DNA from: Desulfovibrio sp.
GTDB lineage: Bacteria > Desulfobacterota > Desulfovibrionia > Desulfovibrionales > Desulfovibrionaceae
Reading direction: 5' to 3'
Assembly (NCBI GenBank): GCA_031272715.1
Contig: JAISTH010000009.1
Span: 1-64,000, forward strand
DNA: 64,000 bases
Below the pieces are notes generated by a model that searched no databases, was not told where the DNA came from, and worked only from the letters and a program-made list of their open reading frames with translations. Below are positions 9,501 to 19,823 of this stretch, one piece after another (within the stretch, counting starts at the first letter, position 1; the number at the start of each line of letters is the position of its first letter). Both the position numbers and the translations under genes were made by a program.

Positions 9501-11086
9501 CAGTCCCTCCCCTTGAGCTTGCGCTCCATGAGCTGGTGGGTCAGGCCGTATTGCTGGAAGGGCTTGCCCAGACGGTTCCATCCCAGTCTGACGAAGAAAC
9601 GCACGTTCTTCACCTGCACCGAGGCCAGGAACCTCCTGGCCGTGGGATGGGCGTCCATGACCTCAACGGCCTTGCGCACCAGGGCCGCGCCCAGCAGCCT
9701 CTCGCTGCGGAATGCCTGCAGGACCGCCAGTCTTCCCCCGTACCAGACATCCCTGCGGTGGCGATAGCAGCGCACGCCGCCGGCGGGCTCGCCGTTCACC
9801 CTGGCGAGGATGAAGACGGCATCGGCATCCCCGTCGTGCCTGTCCGCATCCCCTTCGGGAAAGATCCCCTGCTCCTCCACGAAGACCGCCTTGCGCACCT
9901 GCATGTAGGCCTCGACGTCCCGGGGCGTCTCGGCCACGCGGATGTCGATCTTCGGAGCGGGATCGGGAGCCTTCGAGGAAGGGGCGCCCTCCCGGACGGA
10001 CCCGCACCCTCTCTCGGTGAACTGGAGCAGGGAGCATGCCTTGCAGCGGACGCACCCCGCCGTGCTGTGCTCTGCGTCGAGGCCGTTGCGCCTCAGAATC
10101 TCGCCGATGCTGCGGTACATGCGGTCGAGGTAGTCGGGGGACGCGGGCTTCGCGTTGGCGAGGTAGGAGTCCGCCAAAGGACGCAGGGGGACCAGCACCG
10201 GGTACACGCCCATCCGGGCGGCCCTGGCGCAGCCTTCCAACGTGCGGTTCTCGTCCTCCCCGAGGCCCAGTATGACGTAGGTGCTGACCTTGTTGCGGCC
10301 GAAGACCGCGACCGCGTCGCCGAAGGCCCTGAAATACGTCTCCTCGTCGGTGGCGGCCTTGCCCGGCGTCACCCGTCGCCGCACGGCGGGATCGAAGCTC
10401 TCGATGTGCATGCCAACGTCCGTCACCCCCATGTCCTTGAACCGCGCGTAGAGACCGGGATCCTCCAGCGGCTCGAACTGTATCTCCACCGGCAGCCCCG
10501 TCGCCTCCGTGATGGCGCCCGCGCACTCCGCGAGGTACCGGGCCCCCTCGTCAGGGGGCGTCGTGGTGCCCGCCGTGAGGGTCACGTGGGTGACGCCGTC
10601 GAGACGCTTGGCCGCCGAGGCGACCTCGACGAGCTGTTCGGGGGTCTTGCGCACGATGGTGGCGCCCCTCGAGAGGGAGACGCCGATGGCGCAGAAATGG
10701 CATCTGGTCTTGGGATCGTCGTAGCGGACGCACTGCTGGATGACCGTGGAGGCGAGGCAGTCCTTGCCGTGCAGACGGGCCACCTTGATGTACGGGACGC
10801 CGTCGGCGGTCGTGCCGTCGTAGAATCTCGGACGGGCCACCGGATCCACGGCGCACAGCTTCCGCCCGCCCCGCTCCAGGTATTGCCGGCCGTCCTGCTT
10901 CACGATGACGAATTCCGACTCCCTGGAAGGCCGGGTCAGCGCAGGGATCATCACCGGGCGGCCGTCTATGACGTACGCGCACGCGTCCGCCGGCCCGGCC
11001 CCACCCCTGCGCGCTCCGGAGGCATCCCCGATCCTCGCGCCAACGCTCTGCAACGCCGCATAGTCGGCTAGGGTCATCGTCGACAT
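9500..11086 (-). CDS. radical SAM (MSMEG_0568/Sll0785-like) fused to GNAT acetyltransferase (MSMEG_0567/Sll0786-like)
   Basis: N-terminal CVRYDDPKTRCHFCAIGVS cluster motif; C-terminal RKAVFVEEQGIF...WYGGRLAVLQAFR...FLASVQVKNVRFFVRLGW. Confidence 0.75.
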   Translation of the reverse strand: MSTMTLADYAALQSVGARIGDASGARRGGAGPADACAYVIDGRPVMIPALTRPSRESEFVIVKQDGRQYLERGGRKLCAVDPVARPRFYDGTTADGVPYIKVARLHGKDCLASTVIQQCVRYDDPKTRCHFCAIGVSLSRGATIVRKTPEQLVEVASAAKRLDGVTHVTLTAGTTTPPDEGARYLAECAGAITEATGLPVEIQFEPLEDPGLYARFKDMGVTDVGMHIESFDPAVRRRVTPGKAATDEETYFRAFGDAVAVFGRNKVSTYVILGLGEDENRTLEGCARAARMGVYPVLVPLRPLADSYLANAKPASPDYLDRMYRSIGEILRRNGLDAEHSTAGCVRCKACSLLQFTERGCGSVREGAPSSKAPDPAPKIDIRVAETPRDVEAYMQVRKAVFVEEQGIFPEGDADRHDGDADAVFILARVNGEPAGGVRCYRHRRDVWYGGRLAVLQAFRSERLLGAALVRKAVEVMDAHPTARRFLASVQVKNVRFFVRLGWNRLGKPFQQYGLTHQLMERKLKGRD

Positions 11087-11236
11087 GGTCGAACTCCCAT
11101 AACGGTATGGCCTGCCGGGCCTCGCCCGTGACGGGGGGAGAGGGGGGCCCGTCGCACCCGGCGGCCGGACCGCGCAAGCGGACCCGGTCGCCGGGGCATG
11201 TCCTGCCGCCCTTACGGGCGGCCGCAATGACGTGGA

Positions 11237-12106
11237 CTAGACGCCGTAGAGCTTCTCGGCGTTCTCATAGAAGATCTTGTTCTTCAGTTCCTCGGAGAGG
11301 CCCAGTCCCTCGAACTTGTAGTACTCGCTCCAGAAGTCGGACCAGGGCTCGTCGGAGCAGAACAGGACCCTGTCCTCGCCGACGCCCTGCTTCTCCATCT
11401 CCTCGAAGAGGTAGCGGTTGCAGAAGCCCACCGCCCAGGAGGTGTCGGTGTAGACCTTGTACCCCTCCTTGATGAGCTGGAAGAACTCGGGGATGAACTT
11501 GATGTGCCCGGAGACGCCGCCGCCGCAGTGGACGATGTGGACCTTGACCCGCTTGCCGTGGGCCCGGACGAACTTGATGCCGTTGGTCACGTCGGAGCCG
11601 CCGCCGGGGCTGGTGTGAAGGTGCAGGACGTGGTCGTGCTTCTCGGCCACGGCGAGGATGTTCTCCCACATCGCCTTGGTCTCCTCGTCCCACTCCTCGG
11701 GATTCCAGGTGCCGCCGAGCAGACAGGTGGCCTTGAGCACCTTGACCCCGGTCTCGCCCGCGAACTTCAGGGCCTCCTCGTTGGCCTCCTTCATCTTGAT
11801 GGACGGGGAGAACCAGATGCCGCCGATGATGCGCTTGTCGGGCTTGGCACAGGCCTCCAGCACCACGGGGTTGAGTCCGAAGGGCTGGGTGGGGACGGGG
11901 ATGCCGTAGTTGGACATGACGACGGCGCGCTCGACGCCCAGGGAGTCCATGAGGGCGATCTTGCTGGCCCGGTCGTCGTCGCAGAAGATGGTGGGATTCA
12001 CGGGCTCGGGCAGCCCGTAGTACTTGAAGCCATCCATGTGGCCGATGTGGTTGTGGGCGTCGAAGACCTTGCGCTTGGGCTTCTCTCCCTTCTTGAAGCG
12101 GATCAT
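11237..12106 (-). CDS. amidohydrolase family protein
   Basis: VFDAHNHIGH, LHLHTSPGGG, HIVHCGGG, FCSDEPW metal-site motifs. Confidence 0.75.
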   Translation of the reverse strand: MIRFKKGEKPKRKVFDAHNHIGHMDGFKYYGLPEPVNPTIFCDDDRASKIALMDSLGVERAVVMSNYGIPVPTQPFGLNPVVLEACAKPDKRIIGGIWFSPSIKMKEANEEALKFAGETGVKVLKATCLLGGTWNPEEWDEETKAMWENILAVAEKHDHVLHLHTSPGGGSDVTNGIKFVRAHGKRVKVHIVHCGGGVSGHIKFIPEFFQLIKEGYKVYTDTSWAVGFCNRYLFEEMEKQGVGEDRVLFCSDEPWSDFWSEYYKFEGLGLSEELKNKIFYENAEKLYGV

Positions 12107-12181
12107 GAGCGAACCTCCGTTGGGACTGTGGTGGGATGGGCGCGAGGCCGGCGCGAACGCCGGCCGTGCGCCGCCAGACCG

Positions 12182-12667
12182 CTAGACGGTCCAGGTGGAG
12201 ATGATCAGGGCGCCCGCGCGCTGGTGCACGAGGATGCAGTCCAGCACGTCCAGCGGATGGATGGGCTGGACGCCGGGCAGCAGGTCGGTCTCCCGCATGC
12301 CGTAGAGGGCGGCCATGGCGAAGCGGCAGGCCAGGACCTTGCCGCCTTCCTTCATGATGACGCCCAGTTGCTTGTTGTAGGCGGTGTTCCCCGCGAAGCC
12401 GTCGTCGCCGACCTTCGGGAAGCCTCTGGTGGCGGCGGCCATCAGCACGCCGGGGCCGTAGAGCAGCAGGGTGAGGTCATAGCCCTTGCGCACGAGGCGG
12501 GTGGCGGTGAGCATGTTGATCAGCCCCACCGACCCCTCGAAGGGGACGGTGTGCATGGTGATGAGGGCTTTCTCGCCGGGATTGGCCTTGATGTCGTCGA
12601 AGATCTTGGGGCCGTGATTGACGATCTCCTCGCCGGCGGCGATGGGCGGGATGGATACCATGGCCAT
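12182..12667 (-). CDS. MSMEG_0572/Sll0783 family (Nit1C-associated, nitrogen-starvation response type) protein
   Basis: EKALITMHTVPFEGSVGLINMLTATRLVRKGYDLTLLLYGPGVLMAAATRGFPKVGDDGF ... PIHPLDVLDCILVHQRAGALIISTWTV. Confidence 0.75.
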   Translation of the reverse strand: MAMVSIPPIAAGEEIVNHGPKIFDDIKANPGEKALITMHTVPFEGSVGLINMLTATRLVRKGYDLTLLLYGPGVLMAAATRGFPKVGDDGFAGNTAYNKQLGVIMKEGGKVLACRFAMAALYGMRETDLLPGVQPIHPLDVLDCILVHQRAGALIISTWTV

Positions 12668-12735
12668 GGTCTGCTCCTTGTGGAAAGGTGTGTGGGGCGG
12701 GTCAACAACGGAGGGGGAAGCCGTATACGACATTA

Positions 12736-12749
12736 GCAAATCGTATGCC
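12736..12749 (-). promoter_or_regulatory. candidate sigma54 promoter upstream of the Sll0783-like gene
   Basis: Minus strand GGCATACGATTTGC: GGCA-N6-TTGC spacing of -24/-12 elements. Confidence 0.45.
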
Positions 12750-13188
12750 CGAAGCCCCGAGACCGCAAGCCGCCGGGAACATTGACCGGCGGGTTCGTGG
12801 TCGCTGGAGGGCAGCAACATCTCGCCGTCCTCATATCGAAAAATCGTTGGGGACAACGAAAAATCGTCGCCGCGACGCCGGAGGGCGTCCACCGGGCATG
12901 CGGGGAGGGGGCAGCCGGGAAACGGCCACCATGGCCGACCAGCAAACCGGCCCGCCTCGGCTGAGAATTGGACGTCGAGCCAGGGTATCCCGCGGGCATG
13001 TGCCGATGCCGGCCTCGCCGATTACGGGTTCCGCGGCGGCCCGAACCGCGCCGGAACGGCGCACCAGCGCAGTGCCGGAACGGCGCATCGGCGCAGCGCG
13101 CTTGCGCACCGCCGCCTGTGGCGGGTACAGTGACGGCCGGGCCGGCCGCATCCCGACGAGCGCCACGTCGGCCCCCGAGGGAGGGAAG

Positions 13189-14115
13189 ATGACGGTCGGA
13201 CCCAGGACACGGCCAAAGGGACCCGCGGCGGACGCCACGCCGCACGGGGAACTATACGTCCCGGCGTCATCCGCCGCGAAGATGCCCGCCATGGTCGTCC
13301 TCTCCAGCAGCGCGGGGGTCTGCGACGTCAGGGAGCGCCGCTACGCCCGACTCCTCGCCGCGCGGGGGGTGGCCGCCTTCGTCGTGGACAGCTTCGGCCC
13401 CAGAGGCATCAAGAACACGATGGCCGACCAGAGCCGCTTCAAGGACGAGGACATGGAGGCGGACGCCTTCGCCGCCTTCGACCGGCTCAAGGACGACCCC
13501 AGAATCGATCCCGGAGCCATCGCCGTCATGGGGGTCTCCAAGGGAGGACACTGCGCGCTGGCCACGGCCCTCGTCGCCCACCGCCGACGACACGGCCGGA
13601 CCGCCCCGGACTTCGCCGCCCACATCTGCATCGTCCCACCCTGCCACATCCAGATGCGCAATCCCCTCGCAACGAACCGCCCCATCCTCTTCCTGCTGGG
13701 TGGCATGGACGACTACACGGGCAACGCCCAAGCCACGGAATACGCCCGCAGACTCCAGGCGACCGGGGCGGACGTGACGACGCTGACCTACCCCAAGGCG
13801 CACCATGCCTGGGAACGGCCAGGCCAGCCGCTCTGGCTGCCGGATGCGGAGAACTACTCCGACTGCCTCTTCTGGGAGGAGGATAACGGCGACCTCGTCC
13901 ACGCGACGACCGGAGAGACGCTGACACCCTCCGACCTGCTGAGGCGGCGCAGGGAGTTCTGCCACATGGGCGCCCACATCGGCGGAGGCGGGGAAACCCT
14001 CGCCCGCCGCACCATCAGGGACATTCTCGCCTTCCTGGAAGGGCATGGCGCCTTTCCTCCGGGGAGGGCGACGACAGGAACGACAGACGATGGAGGAGAC
14101 CATGCCGATGGATGA
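13189..14115 (+). CDS. dienelactone hydrolase family protein
   Basis: VVDSFGPRG, IAVMGVSKGGHCAL nucleophile elbow, LTYPKAHHAW. Confidence 0.75.
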   Translation: MTVGPRTRPKGPAADATPHGELYVPASSAAKMPAMVVLSSSAGVCDVRERRYARLLAARGVAAFVVDSFGPRGIKNTMADQSRFKDEDMEADAFAAFDRLKDDPRIDPGAIAVMGVSKGGHCALATALVAHRRRHGRTAPDFAAHICIVPPCHIQMRNPLATNRPILFLLGGMDDYTGNAQATEYARRLQATGADVTTLTYPKAHHAWERPGQPLWLPDAENYSDCLFWEEDNGDLVHATTGETLTPSDLLRRRREFCHMGAHIGGGGETLARRTIRDILAFLEGHGAFPPGRATTGTTDDGGDHADG

Positions 14116-14302
14116 AGGATTCGCGCAGGACGCCGAGGGCCTCGGACTCCAGACGGGCCCCGAGATGAGCGACGCCGACCGGATCCGCATGCTGACGGCA
14201 AGGGTCGGCATGCTGGAAGAGCACTTCGCGAAGATCGTCACCGTGGTGGGACGACTGGAGATGGAGGTGCAGGAACTCCGGGCCGAGCGTCAGCGCGGCT
14301 GA
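14102..14302 (+). CDS. small coiled-coil protein, unknown
   Basis: 66 aa; overlaps dienelactone hydrolase stop; heptad-like C-terminal half. Confidence 0.4.
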   Translation: MPMDEGFAQDAEGLGLQTGPEMSDADRIRMLTARVGMLEEHFAKIVTVVGRLEMEVQELRAERQRG

Positions 14303-15954
14303 TCCACCGCACAGTCCGCGGACGGCCTGGTGATGCCGAACTTCTTGAGCCGGGATATCAGGGTGGTGGGATTGACGTCCAGAAGCCGCGCGGCGCCCCT
14401 CGGCCCATAGATCTTCCAGTTCGTCATCCGCAGGGCCTCCTCCATGTTGGCCCGCTCCAGTTCCCGCAGGGCGCTCTCCGTCAGCACGCCGCGCCTGACC
14501 ATCCCGGCGGCCTCCGGGGCGACGCGCGTCTCGACCTCCTCGGAGGACTTCCTCCCGCCACGGGCCGAGGATCCCCGCACCGCCGGAACTATCTCCCGCA
14601 GGACCTGATTCGGCCTGCCGGTGATCATCATGCGCTCGATGATGTTGCGCAGTTCCCGGATGTTGCCCGGCCAGTCGTAGGCCATGAGGTTCCGGATCTG
14701 GTCGTCGGAGAGGATCAGGGGGACCCTGTTCATCTTCGTGGCGATCTCCCGGATGAAGACGTCGGCCAGCAGGGGTATGTCCTGCTTGCGCTCCCGCAGC
14801 GGCGGCATCTCGATGGGGAAGACGTTCAGACGGTAGAAGAGATCCTCCCGGAAGGTCCCCTTCAATATCTCCCCGTACAGCTGCTTGTTGGTGGCCGATA
14901 TGACCCGCACGTCCACCTTGTGCGTCCTGTCCTCGCCGATGCGCTGGTACTCGCCCTCCTGCAGCACCCGCAGGAGCTTGCTCTGCAGGAACACCGGGAT
15001 CTCGGCGACCTCGTCGAGGAAGAGCGTCCCCCCGTCGGCCGCCTGGAAGTGGCCGATCCTGTTCTTCAGCGCCCCGGTGAAGGCGCCCCGCACGTAGCCG
15101 AAGAACTCGCTCTCGAACAGTTCCTGCGGTATCGCCGCGCAGTTGATCTTGATCATGGGCCCCTTGCACCGGGAACTGCGGTCGTGGATCTCCTGGGCGA
15201 CCACCTCCTTGCCCGTGCCGGATTCGCCGTAGATGAGGACGTTGGCGTCCGTGGCCGCCACCAGGTCTATGTTCCTCCGGACGCCCTCGATGACCTCGCA
15301 GCATCCGACGATCCCCGTCCTGGTCTTGTCGATCTCCTCCCGCAGGTAGGCGTTCTCGAGCTCAAGCTGCTGCTTGAGACGGTGGACCGTCTCCATGGTC
15401 CGGACGTTGGTGAGGGAGTACGCCAGATGGTCGGCCACGAGGCGCAGCATCTCCAGATTCCCCAGCTGCAGGGGGGTGCGGAAGAAGACGGAGAGGACGC
15501 CCAGCACCTCGTCCCGGAAGACCAGGGGCTGGCCCGCGAAGCTGAGTATCCGCTCCCGGGCTATCCATTCGGGATCGGCCAGCCATTCGGCATCGGAGGA
15601 GATGTTGGTTTCGACGGGCTTTCCGGAGGCGGCTATCTGGCCGACCTTGCGCACGCCTAAGGGGAATCGGCTGAAGGAGGATCCGGCGGTGTAGTCCCAT
15701 TGCCGACCGTCGACCGCGGACTGGCCAGCGCTGGCCTTCAGGTGGAGGCAGCGGCGACGGCCGTCCACATCGATGCAGGCGTCCGTGCAGGAAGGACAGA
15801 TGTCCCCGTCATCGATGAGCCAGACCCGGACAAGCGCGATCGAGGAGGACGTGGCGATGCTTTTCACCGCCAGGTCGAGAATGTCCCTCTCCTCGTGGCA
15901 ACCCGCCAGCGCCAGCAGCAGCTGCCGGACCTTGACGAATCCCAGTGAAACCAT
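14290..15954 (-). CDS. sigma54-dependent transcriptional regulator (GAF + AAA + Fis)
   Basis: [47 protein letters not shown]-terminal HTH. Confidence 0.9.
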   Translation of the reverse strand: MVSLGFVKVRQLLLALAGCHEERDILDLAVKSIATSSSIALVRVWLIDDGDICPSCTDACIDVDGRRRCLHLKASAGQSAVDGRQWDYTAGSSFSRFPLGVRKVGQIAASGKPVETNISSDAEWLADPEWIARERILSFAGQPLVFRDEVLGVLSVFFRTPLQLGNLEMLRLVADHLAYSLTNVRTMETVHRLKQQLELENAYLREEIDKTRTGIVGCCEVIEGVRRNIDLVAATDANVLIYGESGTGKEVVAQEIHDRSSRCKGPMIKINCAAIPQELFESEFFGYVRGAFTGALKNRIGHFQAADGGTLFLDEVAEIPVFLQSKLLRVLQEGEYQRIGEDRTHKVDVRVISATNKQLYGEILKGTFREDLFYRLNVFPIEMPPLRERKQDIPLLADVFIREIATKMNRVPLILSDDQIRNLMAYDWPGNIRELRNIIERMMITGRPNQVLREIVPAVRGSSARGGRKSSEEVETRVAPEAAGMVRRGVLTESALRELERANMEEALRMTNWKIYGPRGAARLLDVNPTTLISRLKKFGITRPSADCAVDQPR

Positions 15955-16895
15955 AGGTGCGGACCTCCGCCCAATGTCAGACGCGCGAGTCGGAAAGGCC
16001 TACTGTCGGGGGTCGGGGGCCTCCATGCCACTGGTTTTCGGGGAAAGGCGGGGATGGCCGCCGTGCGCACGCATGGGCAAGCCGCCGCAAAGCGCCCGTC
16101 ATGTCCGCCTATTGCCCTGTCCGTATGCCCCAGAACGGCTTTCCTGTCAACGGCGCCCCACATCGACGGCAGGATGATTACATGCCCCTCCGACCTTCGC
16201 CGGAGGCGGTTCGGCCCTTGCGAAGGAGGTGTCCGGTCGCCAGGCAGAGAGCACGCACGCAGGCCGATGCCGCAGGCGCATGCCCGCCAACGAGCTTCAA
16301 GGGAAGGGGAGCCGATTCCAGCAGCCGCAGAGCGATGGTGAGGGTATGTGCAAGGCCGGGGAATCCTGCGTTCTGCCCAGATGCATGATGCTGCACGGAC
16401 GGAGTGGAGGCAGTGGATACGGCCTATGGACAAGCAGACGAGTGACGTCTCCAGCACGCCGCCACGAAGCGCAAATGAAGACACTGGAGAGTGTAGGCGA
16501 AGGTGACGCCCATCATGGTTGCGTCCATGGGCGTCAACGTCGAGGGATCGACAAGTGGCAACGGGAAGGAGTACGGTAACCGTCGAGTCTTGCAGGCGAC
16601 GACGCAAAGTCGTCATGTGTCACTTTCTGCAACGACAGGGTAATTGCACGAACGAAGCTGCGGCGTCGTTTGTCAAGAAAATCCCACGAATACCGGAAAA
16701 GCAAATTTAACAAGTAGTTCAAGATACACAATGACTAATGCTGTTATGCTCTTTTTATGTAATTTGCACAAAGACACCGAAGATTCACGTACAGAAAACA
16801 CAAGTCCTGTACTGTCTCTAAAATCTCCTGGCGTGCACTTCCATCCTTGTCATCGTATTGTGCAAGGCCTCTTTCTGCATATCCCTCAGATGGAC

Positions 16896-17102
16896 TCACT
16901 TCTTGTCTCCCCAAAAATCCACGCTCTCGAAGGCGTCCGACATCTCCTTCACGCGTGCGAGGCGATCCTCCCTGGTATCCACCACATCGTCGCTATTGGG
17001 CAGAGTGGCGAAGCACCACCTGTCAATGCCGGTCTTATCCAGCTCCGCCATGAGTTCGGCTACCCGCTCGCGGGTGTAGGGTTCTTCGCGCATTTCTGGC
17101 AT
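16896..17102 (-). CDS. small protein, 68 aa, unknown
   Basis: MPEMREEPYTRERVAELMAELDKTGIDRWCFATLPNSDDVVDTREDRLARVKEMSDAFESVDFWGDKK; minus strand, downstream of the ABC ATPase gene. Confidence 0.45.
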   Translation of the reverse strand: MPEMREEPYTRERVAELMAELDKTGIDRWCFATLPNSDDVVDTREDRLARVKEMSDAFESVDFWGDKK

Positions 17103-17317
17103 GTTTCCTCCTTTTTTGTTGCGGCTTGTCGCCGGATCATGGGACTCCAGGACACCGTGCCCCAGCCCCTACGGAAAAGCGACTGGAAGAGTCTACACCC
17201 CGGTTTGGCTTCTGGCAAGGAGATCCATGGCGGGAGGGCGGGTCCGTGAAGCGGGGGCAGGGACGACGGCGGACCGCATCACCCAGGGAACGGCCCGATG
17301 GAGGGATTCGGCGGCGA

Positions 17318-18070
17318 CTACCGGGTTCCGGCGCACATCCTGCGCATCGTGTCCAGGATGTGCCTGCGCAGCGCGTTGCACTCCGAACCCGTCTTGTCCC
17401 GGGGCCGAGGCAGGTCCACGACGAGGGTCTCGGCCACCCGTGCGGGCTTCTGCGTCATCACGACGACCCTGTCCCCAAGGTAGACCGCCTCCTCGATGTC
17501 GTGGGTGACGAAGACGATGGTGTCCCTGCGCCTCGCCCACACCTCCAGCAGGAAGGAATGCATGGACATCCGCGTCCTGCAGTCCAGGGCGGCGAAGGGC
17601 TCGTCCATGAGCACGACTCCCGGCTCCGGCGCCAGGGTCCTGGCGATGGCCACCTTCTGCCGCATCCCCCCGGAAAGCTCCTTGGGATAGGCGTCCCCGA
17701 AGGCGGCGAGGCCGAAGGCGTCAAGGAACGTCTCCACCACTTCCCTGCGCCTGGCCTTCGGCGTTCCGTCCAGTTCCATCCCCAGGGCGATGTTCTGCCG
17801 CACCGTGCGCCACGGCAGAAGCCCCAGTTCCTGGAAGACCATGCCCACCGCGGCCCCGTCCCCGGACATCTCCACCGATCCCGCATCCGGGACCTCCAGT
17901 CCCGCGATGCAGCGCAGCAGCGTCGTCTTGCCCGACCCGTTCAACCCCACGATGGACACGATGGCGCCGGCGGGAACGTCGAGATCGAAGCCGTCCAGCA
18001 CCGTCAGGGGTTCGCTCCCCTGACGGTGGTAGACCTTGCGCAGTTCCCGTATCGTCAGCGAACAGGCCAT
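17318..18070 (-). CDS. ABC transporter ATP-binding protein (NitT/TauT/SsuB type)
   Basis: GLNGSGKTTLLRCIAGLE, LSGGMRQKVAIARTLAPEPGVVLMDEPFAALD. Confidence 0.9.
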   Translation of the reverse strand: MACSLTIRELRKVYHRQGSEPLTVLDGFDLDVPAGAIVSIVGLNGSGKTTLLRCIAGLEVPDAGSVEMSGDGAAVGMVFQELGLLPWRTVRQNIALGMELDGTPKARRREVVETFLDAFGLAAFGDAYPKELSGGMRQKVAIARTLAPEPGVVLMDEPFAALDCRTRMSMHSFLLEVWARRRDTIVFVTHDIEEAVYLGDRVVVMTQKPARVAETLVVDLPRPRDKTGSECNALRRHILDTMRRMCAGTR

Positions 18071-18071
18071 G

Positions 18072-18824
18072 TCACGTCCACCTGAGCAGGCGCCTGGACA
18101 CCCGGGCCAGTCCCCACTCCATGGCCAGCCCGATGCAGCCGATGGCGACCATCCCGGCAACCACCTCGTCGATCCGCTGCAGATCCCGGGCGTTCATGAT
18201 CATGAAGCCCAGCCCGTACCCGCCCCGGACGCCTGTGAACTCCGCCGCCACCAAGGTCATCCAGCCGATGCCCATGCCCACGCGCACGCCGGTGAGGACG
18301 GAGGGCATGGCCCCCGGGAGCAGCACCTTGCGCCAAATGGCCCAGCGCCCGGCGCCGAGCACCTTCAGCGCCTCGACATGGACCCGCTCCACCGATGCGA
18401 CCCCGGAACAGGTGGACAGCACCACCGGGAAGAAAGCTCCGAGGAAGATGAGATAGACCGCCGAGGCGAAGCCCAGCCCGAACCACAGGATGGCCAGGGG
18501 TATCCAGGCCAGCGGCGGGATGGGCCGCAGGAAGTTGATCACGGGCTGCGCCACGGAACGGAAGCGTGCCGACGCCCCAAGCGCCAGTCCCAGGGGGATG
18601 CCCAGCAGCACGGCGAGTCCCGTGCCTGCGGCGACCCGTCCGAGACTGTGGAGGGCATGCCGGTGAAGCAGATGCCCCGGCGGCATGCCCTTCCATGCGA
18701 GTTCCCAGAGGGCCCGTCCCGTCTCGACGGGAGAGGGGAGCAGTTCCCCGGGCACCACCCCGGCGAGGCAGAACGCCTCCCAGCAGCAGCACAGGACCGC
18801 GAAGACCTTGAGCCCGCGCAACAT
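18072..18824 (-). CDS. ABC transporter permease (SsuC/TauC type)
   Basis: FLRPIPPLAWIPLAILWFG, VLGAGRWAIWRKVLLPGAMPSVLTGVRVGMGIGW EAA loop. Confidence 0.9.
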   Translation of the reverse strand: MLRGLKVFAVLCCCWEAFCLAGVVPGELLPSPVETGRALWELAWKGMPPGHLLHRHALHSLGRVAAGTGLAVLLGIPLGLALGASARFRSVAQPVINFLRPIPPLAWIPLAILWFGLGFASAVYLIFLGAFFPVVLSTCSGVASVERVHVEALKVLGAGRWAIWRKVLLPGAMPSVLTGVRVGMGIGWMTLVAAEFTGVRGGYGLGFMIMNARDLQRIDEVVAGMVAIGCIGLAMEWGLARVSRRLLRWT

Positions 18825-19822
18825 CAGTCGGCCTTCCCCTCCCAGAAGCCCGTGAGGACGAAGCTTCCCGCGAAGGCGTCGATGTCGGCGAGTTCTATGA
18901 TCCCCTGCCCCTTGAGGAAGGCGAGATACTCCTTGAGGCCGGCCATGTCGGGCACGGCCGTGTATGTGACGTTGTCCATGGCCCGTTTGACGGTGTCGAG
19001 ATCCATGCCGGTGCGGGCGACGGCTATGGCCGCGGCCTCGTCCTTATGGGCGCCTATCCACGATGTCGCCCGCCGATGCGCCCGCAGCAGCGCCCGGACC
19101 CGTTCCGGATGCTCCTTCACGAGCCGCTCGCTGACGACCAGCGCGCAGCAGGGATGTCCCGGCCAGATGGTCGCCGAGGACGCGATGACCCGCGCCTTGC
19201 CCGTGCCCACGGCCTTGGCCACGTATGGTTCCCAGGCGACGAAGGCGTCGATCTGTCCGGTGAGCAGCGCAGGCTGCATCTCGGCCGGGCCTATCACCAC
19301 GATCTCGGGACCGCCCGGGGGCAATCCGAGCTTCGGCAGCGCCTTGCGCAGCAGGACGTCCTGCACGCCCCCCCTGCCAGGCAAGGCGATCGTCGGCGCC
19401 TTGCCCTTCTTGGACGCGAGATCGCCGACCCCGACGATGGCCGACCCTTCGGTGTTGGCCTGGGCGAGAAGCTTGATTTTGGCCGTGCCCCTGACGGCGG
19501 CGATGACCGACGGGGCCTCCCCGACGTAGGCGGCCTCGAGTTCCCCAGAGGCGAAGCCCGACATGAGTTCGGGACCTGCGCGGAAGACGCCCCGGATGTC
19601 GGGGGCGATCCCCTCCTCCCCGAAGATGCCCCGGTCCATGCCGACCCAGAGCGCGAGGTGATGGATGTCGTTCTCGAGGTAGGCCATGCCGATGGACGTC
19701 GGTTTCACGGCGTCCGCCCCATGGCCCGTCCCGGGCGAGAAGGCGAGGATGCAGGCCAGCAGGGCGCAGGCGAGCAGCGTCCCCGGAAGGGATGGAAGTT
19801 TGCGGAAGATGGCGTCGGACAT
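18824..19822 (-). CDS. ABC transporter substrate-binding protein (NitT/TauT type)
   Basis: Signal peptide; IGMAYLENDIHHLALWVGMDRGIFGEEGI; GQIDAFVAWEPYVAKAV. Confidence 0.85.
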   Translation of the reverse strand: MSDAIFRKLPSLPGTLLACALLACILAFSPGTGHGADAVKPTSIGMAYLENDIHHLALWVGMDRGIFGEEGIAPDIRGVFRAGPELMSGFASGELEAAYVGEAPSVIAAVRGTAKIKLLAQANTEGSAIVGVGDLASKKGKAPTIALPGRGGVQDVLLRKALPKLGLPPGGPEIVVIGPAEMQPALLTGQIDAFVAWEPYVAKAVGTGKARVIASSATIWPGHPCCALVVSERLVKEHPERVRALLRAHRRATSWIGAHKDEAAAIAVARTGMDLDTVKRAMDNVTYTAVPDMAGLKEYLAFLKGQGIIELADIDAFAGSFVLTGFWEGKAD

Positions 19823-19823
19823 G

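Noticed and set aside
16000-16890. Several ORFs between the sigma54 regulator and the 68-aa ORF
   Set aside because: Conflicting frames, no conserved motif, mixed composition; more likely intergenic or decayed sequence
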